Positions 1 through 5,737 of a DNA stretch of 7,759 bases are shown here, piece by piece. The stretch is from Cytophagales bacterium (GTDB lineage: Bacteria; Bacteroidota; Bacteroidia; Cytophagales; Cyclobacteriaceae), in NCBI GenBank assembly GCA_003500135.1, contig DNTA01000319.1, positions 1-7,759 of the forward strand. Direction: 5' to 3'. The position numbers were made by a program, and so were the translations under genes. A model generated the notes under the pieces. It was given only the letters and a program-made list of their open reading frames with translations, ran no database searches and had not been told where the DNA came from. Within the stretch, counting starts at the first letter, position 1, and every line of letters begins with the position of its first letter.

Positions 1-158
1 AGGTGCATGATACTTCGAGAACAGTTTCATTTGAGCGGGTTATTCGAAAATTACTCAATGCCCTTGGCCTTTTCCTGGTTCTGATATTTGCCTTCCTTGG
101 CTTGAAAGGTGATTCTTTTTACAAACTTTTCGTCTTTCATGCTTACGTTTACACCTCA
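1..158 (+). pseudogene. Sugar-1-phosphate transferase (WcaJ-like), copy A, N-terminal membrane fragment
   Basis: This is an internal piece of a polyprenyl-phosphate sugar-1-phosphate transferase, an inner-membrane enzyme that starts a surface-polysaccharide repeat unit by putting a sugar phosphate on the lipid carrier. Codons run from base 3 in the frame VHDTSRTVSFERVIRKLL, followed by a hydrophobic stretch (LGLFLVLIFAFLGL) and the start of another (FYKLFVFHAYVY). The first 63 bases match 7697-7759 in copy B at 60 positions, which places this fragment at about residues 64-115. The frame runs into the IS21 end at 159 and stops at the TAA at 168-170. The gene's start must lie left of the window. 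It cannot give a working enzyme because the catalytic domain is separated and itself broken (see 5351). The family call rests on copy B and on the downstream fragment; this piece alone would be weak. Confidence 0.8.
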
Positions 159-225
159 TGTAACCGGTAAATAACAATAGACACTTTTTCGTAAATAAGG
201 ATATACAACTTTTGGCAACAATGAT
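159..225 (+). repeat. Outer IS21 element, left terminal inverted repeat
   Basis: This stretch begins TGTAACCGGTAAATAAC and matches the reverse complement of 5284-5350 without gaps. The strongest blocks are TGTAACC at the tip, ATATACA in the middle and GGCAACAATGAT at the inner end. It is the presumed transposase-binding end. It also supplies the stop codon (168-170) that ends the copy A sugar-transferase frame. Confidence 0.8.
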
Positions 226-233
226 TGTACAGT

Positions 234-269
234 TTTTCTAAATGATGGGCATGCCCATCATTTAGAAAA
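234..269. repeat. 36-bp perfect palindrome in the istA leader (outer IS)
   Basis: Bases 234-251 and 252-269 are exact reverse complements with no spacer, centred on GGGCATGCCC and flanked by TTTTC and GAAAA. It lies between the left terminal repeat and the istA start at 302. In RNA read from the left it could fold into a strong hairpin ahead of istA. It could be an operator for a dimeric repressor, a barrier to transcription entering from the host gene, or a structure that hides the istA start. The palindrome is certain from the sequence; its role is inference. Confidence 0.85.
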
Positions 270-301
270 GGTCAACTTGGCCGGAAAAAATTTTCGGCAA
301 T

Positions 302-1861
302 ATGAGATCATATTTTAATAAGTTGATGATGTACCATGAGATCCATAAAATGAAACGTGACTGTTTCAGTAATTCCCGGATCAGCAGGGAATTGGTGATA
401 AGCCGTCATACGGTAAAGAGGTATCTTTCCATGAGTGAGGAGGAGTATAATCTCTTTCTGGAAAAACAAAGCCACCGAAAAAAGGAATTACAACCCTACA
501 AAGATTTTGTAAAATCGAAACTTGAAGTATATCCTGATACTTCTGCAGCACAGATGCATGACTGGCTGAAGGAACATTACCAATCCTTTCCTGATGTATC
601 TCCGAAGACGGTGTACAATTTTGTAATATGGGTTCGCCAGAAGTATGGCATTCCTAAAATATCTGCTGGTCGTGAATATACCATTGTAGAAGAGACAGCC
701 TATGGGAAGCAGGCCCAGGTTGACTTTGGGGAATACAATATGAGGGACACTCATGGGAAACGAATAAAAGTATATTTCTTTTCCATGGTGCTCTCCCGGT
801 CCCGATACAAGTATGTTTTTTTCTCTCAACAGCCCTTTACTGCCACTTCAGCAGTCCGAGCCCATGAAGGGGCCTTCGAATATTTTCATTGCATCCCATC
901 GGAAATTGTCTACGACCAGGACAAAGTGTTTCTCTCTGATGAAAACAAAGGAGACCTTCTGCTCACCGAAAAGTTCAAGTCATATACCCAGGTAAGGCCA
1001 TTTACGCTTCGCTTTTGCCGTAAGGCAGACCCTGAAAGCAAAGGTAAGATTGAGAATGTGGTCAAATACATAAAGCAAAACTTTCTCTACAACAGGGCTT
1101 TTCTGGATATTGAAACCCTCAATGATGAAGTGCTGGGTTGGATGGGGCGTACCGCCAATATGATGCCTCATAACAGGACTAAGAAAGTACCACATAGTGA
1201 GTGGATCATTGAGCAGCCGTTCTTGCTTCCTTTTGCTCCCTTGAGCATACTTGCTGATCATGACAGGTATACGGTAAGAAAAGACAATACCATTTCCTGG
1301 AAAAGCAATCTTTATACACTTCCGATAGGGAGCTATAAAGGTCAGGGGACGCAGGTGGTCGTAAAAGACGAACAGGGCTATCTGGTGATAGAAGACGAAC
1401 AGGGAAATGAAATATGCCGCCATGAGATATGCCTTGACAAGGGGCGGATTGTCAGCAATACTGATCACAAAAGGGAAAAAAGCGGCAGCATAGATGAATT
1501 ATTAAATCAGGTTGCCCAATATTTTGATGATGCACAGAAAGCTGTGGATTATCTGCACAACATACGCCAGGATAAACCCCGGTATATCCGTGATCAACTT
1601 ATCGCAATCAAAAGTATTCTGGAACAAGTAAACAAAAATACAGCGAACAAAACCCTGGACTTTTGCTGTGAGCATAATGTTTTCAGCGCATCTGATTTTA
1701 AGTCTGTTGCCGAAAAATATGTCGGGGATCAGTCCGGAAAGGCACAACAAGAACAGGCCAAAGAAATTATCACAATCAACCGACAGCAGAACCCAGACAT
1801 ACAACAACCTGCAGTCAGTTCAATTATCGATTATGAATCTATCATGAAAAACAAAAATTAA
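302..1861 (+). CDS. istA: IS21-family transposase IstA (outer element)
   Basis: This 519-residue protein is the DDE transposase of the outer IS21 element, which cuts and joins element ends with the help of the ATPase IstB. An N-terminal helix-turn-helix lies at about residues 24-42 (RISRELVISRHTVKRYL). The integrase core shows the expected acidic residues: D141 in QVDFGE, D205 in VYDQD and E251 in KGKIENVVKYIK. A basic C-terminal DNA-binding region follows. Length is normal for IstA. The first ATG at 302 was taken, but M9 or M10 (326 or 329) are also possible because no Shine-Dalgarno sequence marks the start. The stop codon abuts the istB ATG at 1862, the usual coupled istAB arrangement. A 36-bp palindrome precedes it. 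The protein appears intact, but its partner istB is broken. Confidence 0.92.
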   Translation: MRSYFNKLMMYHEIHKMKRDCFSNSRISRELVISRHTVKRYLSMSEEEYNLFLEKQSHRKKELQPYKDFVKSKLEVYPDTSAAQMHDWLKEHYQSFPDVSPKTVYNFVIWVRQKYGIPKISAGREYTIVEETAYGKQAQVDFGEYNMRDTHGKRIKVYFFSMVLSRSRYKYVFFSQQPFTATSAVRAHEGAFEYFHCIPSEIVYDQDKVFLSDENKGDLLLTEKFKSYTQVRPFTLRFCRKADPESKGKIENVVKYIKQNFLYNRAFLDIETLNDEVLGWMGRTANMMPHNRTKKVPHSEWIIEQPFLLPFAPLSILADHDRYTVRKDNTISWKSNLYTLPIGSYKGQGTQVVVKDEQGYLVIEDEQGNEICRHEICLDKGRIVSNTDHKREKSGSIDELLNQVAQYFDDAQKAVDYLHNIRQDKPRYIRDQLIAIKSILEQVNKNTANKTLDFCCEHNVFSASDFKSVAEKYVGDQSGKAQQEQAKEIITINRQQNPDIQQPAVSSIIDYESIMKNKN

Positions 1862-2350
1862 ATGGAGAAAAAGCAAAGAGTACTATCCTATTGCCGCCAG
1901 TTTAAAATGGGTGGCCTCAATACAGCCTTCGACAATATATTGACCGAAGCAGAGCAAGACCAGATCAGCTATCTCGATTATACACTTAAGCTATTCGAAT
2001 CGGAAGCTGGACATCGTGAAAAAAGAAATCTTGAAAGGCGCATAAAGGCCGCAAATTTGCCTATATCTCACAACCTGTCCACATACGACTACGGAGTTGA
2101 TAACGGTTTGCAAAAATCACGCTTAAGTCAGTTGAGAGACCTGAACTGGCTCGATCAAATCTTTAACATCATATTTATGGGCCCTTCAGGAACCGGAAAA
2201 ACATTCCTGGCCGCAGGACTCTGTTTTGATGCCCTGCAACTGGGCTACAAAGCATATTTCAGAACTATGGAGCAAATCATCTCTACGATCAAAATGAAAG
2301 ACTTTATCAGGACTGCTATGGCTGACTACAAACGTGTTTATTTCAATTGA
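1862..2350 (+). pseudogene. istB: IstB ATPase of the outer IS21 element, 5' part, cut by the inner IS
   Basis: This is the first 157 codons of the AAA+ transposition helper IstB, which binds DNA and activates IstA. The Walker A motif GPSGTGKT is at residues 107-114. True IstB sequence ends at 2334, after ADYK and the first two bases of the next codon. The last residues of the open frame (VYFN and the TGA stop) are read from the terminal repeat of the inner element. The rest of the gene, with Walker B, resumes at 4974. Joining 2334 directly to 4974 reads [16 protein letters not shown] in one frame and gives a protein of about 250 residues, the normal IstB length. The ATPase is therefore split between its two nucleotide-binding motifs and should be inactive. 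Confidence 0.93.
2329..2334. repeat. Target site duplication of the inner IS21 element, left copy
   Basis: CAAACG directly precedes the TGTTTA tip of the inner element and is repeated exactly at 4968-4973, just after its other tip. Six base pairs is within the 4-8 bp usual for IS21-family insertions. Removing one copy together with the element restores the istB reading frame. Confidence 0.92.
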
Positions 2351-2386
2351 AAAGGATACCAGAGTATTAGTTGAAAAGGATACCAG
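2335..2386 (+). repeat. Inner IS21 left end: terminal inverted repeat plus two internal repeats
   Basis: Bases 2335-2355 are the exact inverse of 4947-4967. Within this end TTGAAAAGGATACCAG occurs twice, at 2347-2362 and 2371-2386, 24 bp apart. The opposite end has related units at the same offsets (12 and 36 from the tip), for example the complement of CTGGTACCCCTTTCAA at 4916-4931. Multiple end repeats of this kind are the known transposase-binding layout of IS21 elements. Confidence 0.85.
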
Positions 2387-2440
2387 TAGTGATGCAAGAT
2401 TACTAAAAAAAACACAATTATAGTAGATCGAAGAAAAGTG

Positions 2441-2486
2441 ATTTACTATCCCTTTCCGGGGGTACCCCCGGAAAGGGATAGTAAAT
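2441..2486. repeat. 46-bp perfect palindrome downstream of istB (inner IS)
   Basis: Bases 2441-2463 are the exact reverse complement of 2464-2486, with no spacer, centred on GGGGGTACCCCC and with arms reading TTTACTATCCCTTTCC. It lies 42 bp beyond the istB stop codon, between the gene and the element end. In RNA it would form a very stable hairpin. It is followed by TTTT on the plus strand and by a weaker CACTTTT on the minus strand. A bidirectional terminator or a barrier against transcription arriving from the outer istA-istB is the simplest role, but this is inference. Confidence 0.88.
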
Positions 2487-2528
2487 TTTCAGCTGGTGCT
2501 CGGATAGGGTTTTGCTCTATTTCATTTT

Positions 2529-3302
2529 TCATTTTCCTGAGCCTTTTATCCACTCTGCAGTTTCTTTGGCCCGATACGATTCACCGTTCATATTGATCAG
2601 ATAAGCTTTATGGGTAAGCCTATCTACCATCGCTGCTGTCAGCACGGGATCCCCGAATATTTCGCTCCATCGATCAAATGACAAATTGGTGGTGATGATC
2701 GTGGTTTTCCTGCCTGCCCGTAGCGAAAGATGGGTGAAAAGCATTTCTGCACCTTCTTTGTCAAAAGAGATATAACCAAACTCGTCGCAAACTACCAGGT
2801 CGTATTTTTCAAATCTGTTCTCAAGAACGCGCAAGGTGCGCTGTGAACGGCTTTCTTTGACTTGGGTAAGTAAGCGGGTCGTGGTGGTGAAAAGCACTTT
2901 ATATCCTTCCAGGCAAGCCCTTATGGCTAACCCAATGGCTATGTGAGTCTTTCCCGTTCCCGGATTGCCCGCCAATACGACGTTCTGGCCCTGGTCAATA
3001 AAATCAAGTCGTTCCAGCAGGCCAAGCCGCTCCTGTGCATCAGGCGGCAAGGCACCGGTATGTAAATCCTCCAGGTACTTCTTGTAAGGAAAGCCGGCAG
3101 CCCTCATCCTGGCCAATTTACGGTTCTTTTCCCGCTCCTGGAGTTCCTTGTCCAATAATGCCACCAGAAAGGCCTCATAGCTCTGCTTTTCCCTGGTTGA
3201 TTGTTCTGCTACCTGACGATAATATTTGCGAAAGGCTGGCAGCCGTAATTCTTTACTGTACGTATTGACCATTTCATGTATTTCTTTCAGGGTATTGTTC
3301 AT
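2529..3302 (-). CDS. istB: IS21-family ATP-binding helper IstB (inner element)
   Basis: This 257-residue AAA+ ATPase is the transposition helper of the inner element. It assembles on DNA with ATP and stimulates the IstA transposase at the target. The N-terminal IstB region (about residues 1-100) has a basic, charged helical stretch (KELQEREKNRKLARMRAAGFP). The ATPase core shows Walker A GNPGTGKT at 112-119, Walker B LVVCDEFG at 169-176, a sensor-1 like TTN at 204-206 and a conserved arginine in MVDRLTH near 228. Length is typical. The ATG is two bases after the istA stop codon, so translation is probably coupled. A 46-bp palindrome follows the stop. Nothing is missing, unlike the broken istB of the surrounding element. 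Confidence 0.95.
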   Translation of the reverse strand: MNNTLKEIHEMVNTYSKELRLPAFRKYYRQVAEQSTREKQSYEAFLVALLDKELQEREKNRKLARMRAAGFPYKKYLEDLHTGALPPDAQERLGLLERLDFIDQGQNVVLAGNPGTGKTHIAIGLAIRACLEGYKVLFTTTTRLLTQVKESRSQRTLRVLENRFEKYDLVVCDEFGYISFDKEGAEMLFTHLSLRAGRKTTIITTNLSFDRWSEIFGDPVLTAAMVDRLTHKAYLINMNGESYRAKETAEWIKGSGK

Positions 3303-3304
3303 GA

Positions 3305-4858
3305 TTAGTTTGCTGTTGAAGTGGAAGTTTGATTAAACATTTTGCTGAGCCTGGCGAGCTGCGCTTTGCTGTGCCGGGCGATCTCATTATCAGGTAAAGT
3401 GGTGATGCCTGTCTTTTTCTGGCCGCACAGCGTAATGATCTTATCGGCAGTAACTTCCCTGCATCCCATCTTCTGCAATTCATCGATGGCTGACTGCACT
3501 GCTTCTGCCTTTACCTGATTCTGATGCATAAAACCCAACAGTTCAATGAAATCCCGGGGAGCTTCCCTGAAGTGCCCCTGGTATATTTTTCTAATGGACT
3601 CCCCTGACCGCTCCAGGGCCACACTGGAGTGCAGGGCGCCGGGCTTTTTATGAAGTGTGTCCAGGTAGTGCTCCAGTGTAATGACCCAATCGTGTTTATC
3701 AGTAGAGCGATGATGTTCTGCTACCAGTGTTCTCTCGTCATAACATCGGATAGAATGGGCATACACTTTTACGCTCACCATTTTTCCTACCAGATGATCG
3801 GGTACCGAATATCGGTTTGAACCAATCATAACGGTGGCATATTTATCCACCCGGCATTGCTCCAGAGAACAGCAATCGAAGGGAGCCGTCGGTAAGGCGT
3901 ATAAATGTTCCTTCTCCTTTAGGGCTGACTCCCGGTTGGGATGGGCCTCATTGAGTTCTTTGCATCGGGTTTTAAGCCATTGATTGGCCTGGTGAAGGCT
4001 GTCAAAATCATCCCGCCTGCCAAATGCTTTTCTTCGGATGTATTCAACACTACGTTCTACATGGCCCTTTTCATTGCCCTTGCCCGCATTACAAAACCGG
4101 TATCCAAACTGATAGTAAGTGGCCAGTTGCAGCAGCGCATCGGTGGGCTCTTTCTCGCTTAGCCCCACAAATTTCTTTACTGCTACCCGCATATTGTCAT
4201 ACACCATTTGGCGATGTACTCCGCCCTGATGCGTGAAAAAATTGACATGGGATTGCTGAAAACTTATTGTATCCTGACGCTCATAGAGCTCGGCATACCG
4301 GTAATTGCTGTAAGCTGTGGTAAACACTGCAAGGTAAAAACGCTGTAATGAACCTTTTATCCATAGCTTCACTTCGCCCCAATCAAACTCGCAAACGTCC
4401 CCGGGATCATATCGCTGACGTATATAGGCTTCCTTAACTGAACTCCCTTCTTTACCGGAAATGTAATTACACACACTGGTGTAGCCGATCTGAAAACCCT
4501 CAGATCTCAACGCCTCATGGATGTCGATCTTTTTCATCAACTGCTTGTGAAGACCCGAAGACCGCTTACGTGCATTGGACTCCAAAAAACCATCTATCTT
4601 CGAGGTGATCTCCTCGGTCAATCTGCGTTTGCCGCGACTACTGCTGTCATACTTCGGTGCACTTACTATCTCACTACTGATAGGAATGGTGGTATCACCT
4701 GTGGCCAACATTTTCCCCTTCACACCCTCAATAGAGGATTGGTAAGAATCTATGTACTTCTTTACTGTTTTGCGCCCTATATGCAACTCTCGTGCTATCT
4801 GACGCTGGGATTTACCCTCCCGGAAATAGTATAAAATTATTTTTTGTTTGGTACTCAT
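3305..4858 (-). CDS. istA: IS21-family transposase IstA (inner element)
   Basis: This is the DDE transposase of the inner element. The open frame extends upstream to 4909 (534 residues), but the start is more likely the ATG at 4858 (MSTKQKIILYYF) or 4867. The extra N-terminal 14-17 residues have no typical IstA character, and no Shine-Dalgarno sequence decides between the starts. Numbered from 4909, a helix-turn-helix lies at about residues 33-53 (SQRQIARELHIGRKTVKKYI). The catalytic residues are D176 in CEFDWGE, D238 in VYDNM and E285 in KGHVERSVEYIRR. A region for DNA-end binding follows to the C-terminus. Length fits the family. The gene reads leftwards, away from the 4947-4967 terminal repeat, which together with the inner repeat near 4916-4931 forms its promoter-side end. 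Confidence 0.93.
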   Translation of the reverse strand: MSTKQKIILYYFREGKSQRQIARELHIGRKTVKKYIDSYQSSIEGVKGKMLATGDTTIPISSEIVSAPKYDSSSRGKRRLTEEITSKIDGFLESNARKRSSGLHKQLMKKIDIHEALRSEGFQIGYTSVCNYISGKEGSSVKEAYIRQRYDPGDVCEFDWGEVKLWIKGSLQRFYLAVFTTAYSNYRYAELYERQDTISFQQSHVNFFTHQGGVHRQMVYDNMRVAVKKFVGLSEKEPTDALLQLATYYQFGYRFCNAGKGNEKGHVERSVEYIRRKAFGRRDDFDSLHQANQWLKTRCKELNEAHPNRESALKEKEHLYALPTAPFDCCSLEQCRVDKYATVMIGSNRYSVPDHLVGKMVSVKVYAHSIRCYDERTLVAEHHRSTDKHDWVITLEHYLDTLHKKPGALHSSVALERSGESIRKIYQGHFREAPRDFIELLGFMHQNQVKAEAVQSAIDELQKMGCREVTADKIITLCGQKKTGITTLPDNEIARHSKAQLARLSKMFNQTSTSTAN

Positions 4859-4915
4859 TGATATCATTTGTTGCGCTTTGAAACTTAATAAAGTCCCAAA
4901 GCTAGGCATCTATCA

Positions 4916-4967
4916 CTGGTACCCCTTTCAATTGAAATGTGGCCCCCCTTTTCAATTGAAATAAACA
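4916..4967 (-). repeat. Inner IS21 right end: terminal inverted repeat plus internal repeat
   Basis: Bases 4947-4967 are the perfect 21-bp inverted partner of 2335-2355. A second related unit (4916-4931, complement TTGAAAGGGGTACCAG) sits 24 bp further in, mirroring the left end. A run of six C bases at 4943-4948 separates the two units. This end lies upstream of istA, so transposase binding here could also control istA expression. Confidence 0.85.
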
Positions 4968-4973
4968 CAAACG
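4968..4973. repeat. Target site duplication of the inner IS21 element, right copy
   Basis: CAAACG directly follows the AAACA tip of the inner element and equals 2329-2334. It sets the boundary at which outer istB coding sequence resumes. Confidence 0.92.
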
Positions 4974-5253
4974 ACTCCTTAAAGCACAATTGATTGTTAT
5001 TGATGACATCATGCTCTTTCCCATAGAAAAAGAACAGGCTGTCAACTTCTTCAATTTTATAAACCAGCTCTTTGAGCAAACAGCCTTTATTATCACAACT
5101 AATAAATCCCCAAAAGAATGGGCCAAAATGCTTGATGATGAAGTGTTAGCTACAGCTTTGTTAGATAGGTTACTTTACCGATGCGAGGTCATTAACCTGG
5201 AAGGAAAAAGCTATAGAATGAAAAATAGAAAAACCATTTTTAATGAAAACTAA
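4974..5253 (+). pseudogene. istB: IstB ATPase of the outer IS21 element, 3' part
   Basis: This is the C-terminal part of the interrupted outer IstB, in frame with 1862-2334 once the inner element is removed. It reads [16 protein letters not shown], which contains Walker B (LIVIDD). A sensor-1 like [12 protein letters not shown] follows, then the conserved [20 protein letters not shown] typical of IstB C-termini, and a TAA stop at 5251-5253. An open frame starting with TTG at 4990 exists within it, but a protein from it would lack Walker A and there is no reason to think it is made. The remaining bases to 5350 are the element's right end. Confidence 0.92.
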
Positions 5254-5283
5254 TAATTACTTTTGACCTGACTTAAATTGTAT

Positions 5284-5350
5284 ATCATTGTTGCCATTTT
5301 CTGTATATTCCTATTTGCCAAAAAATGTATAATTGTAGTTGCTGGTTACA
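5284..5350 (-). repeat. Outer IS21 element, right terminal inverted repeat
   Basis: This is the reverse-complement partner of 159-225, ending GCTGGTTACA. It is open in the same frame as the downstream sugar-transferase fragment, so a conceptual protein starting at the TTG at 5278 would begin with 25 residues that are IS end, not transferase (through about AKKCIIVVAGYN). Confidence 0.8.
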
Positions 5351-5722
5351 ACTTCAGGGGCTTCCCTTACAAAGGCGTGGAAGTGATGCTGTATGACTAC
5401 CTTCCGGTTCTGGACTTCCGTCCTCAACCACTAGATGACGAATTTAATAACGTACTAAAGCGAGGGTTTGATATTGTATTCTCACTGTTCGTTATCATAT
5501 TTATCATGTCATGGTTAACACCCCTGATGGCCCTCCTGATCAAATTGGACTCGAAAGGACCGGCCTTTTTCAAGCAATACCGGTCGGGGAGAAACAACGA
5601 GCCCTTCGTATGCTATAAATTTCGCACCATGCGGGTCAACCGGGATTCAGATAAAAAGCAAGCCACCAAAAATGATGTCCGCATTACTAAAATCGGCCGC
5701 TTTTTATTTAAGTCCAATCTCA
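5351..5722 (+). pseudogene. Sugar-1-phosphate transferase (WcaJ-like), copy A, truncated catalytic domain
   Basis: This fragment holds the junction and first part of the bacterial sugar-transferase domain. It reads FRGFPYKGVEVMLYDYLPVLDFRP, then the KRGFDIVFSL membrane-associated helix, then SKGPAFFKQYRSGRNNEPF and the YKFRTM motif, ending in KIGRFLFKSNL. In this family the next residues are normally a Ser-Leu-Asp-Glu-Leu-Pro type segment holding the Asp-Glu catalytic dyad known from PglC. Here they are replaced by IQASSFKS and a stop at 5746-5748. About 110 residues of the usual C-terminus are therefore missing, including the dyad. The 5' side is cut by the outer IS end at 5350. The exact 3' breakpoint (about 5718-5722) is judged from loss of family resemblance. 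It is very probably the other end of the same gene as 1-158, with an internal deletion. Confidence 0.88.
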
Positions 5723-5737
5723 TACAAGCTAGTAGCT

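Larger units (their letters stand above)
2335..4967 (-). mobile_element. Inner IS21-family element, complete, inserted in the outer istB
   Basis: This 2,633-bp element is bounded by perfect 21-bp inverted repeats starting TGTTTATTTCAATTG and by an exact CAAACG duplication. It carries intact istA (4858-3305) and istB (3302-2529) on the minus strand, opposite to the host element. The transposase and ATPase are only distantly similar to those of the outer element: the lengths and core motifs differ, and the terminal repeats are unrelated. This is therefore not a self-insertion by a copy of the same IS. All parts needed for movement appear present. Its GC content looks higher than that of the flanking DNA. 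The perfect duplication and restorable target gene suggest a recent event. Confidence 0.94.
159..5350 (+). mobile_element. Outer IS21-family element, interrupted by a second IS21-family element
   Basis: The element begins TGTAACC at 159 and ends GGTTACA at 5350, giving the TG...CA termini of IS21 elements. The two ends align without gaps as imperfect inverted repeats over about 67 bp, with roughly three quarters identity, including a perfect GGCAACAATGAT core at the same offset of 55 from each end. It holds istA and istB reading rightwards. Without the inner element and its extra 6 bp, the outer element would be about 2,553 bp, a normal IS21 size. The flanks are ACCTCA on the left and ACTTCA on the right, so 5 of 6 bases match. 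This is either a decayed target duplication or chance. The host gene fragments on the two sides are out of frame and lack about 150 codons between them, so the site is not a simple insertion. Confidence 0.85.

Noticed and set aside
153..158. Perfect target duplication for the outer IS21 element
   Set aside because: The flanks ACCTCA and ACTTCA (5351-5356) differ at one base and the surrounding gene cannot be rejoined in frame.
980..1468. Minus-strand open frame of 162 codons inside the outer istA
   Set aside because: It lies wholly antisense to a well-supported transposase with all DDE motifs and shows no domain pattern of its own.
2441..2486. Calling the 46-bp palindrome a definite intrinsic terminator
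   Set aside because: The T tract is short on the plus strand and interrupted on the minus strand, so termination is only one of several possible roles.
4885..5126. Minus-strand frames crossing the inner IS right end
   Set aside because: They overlap the terminal repeat and the antisense of the outer istB 3' part, and cross an insertion junction that restores istB.
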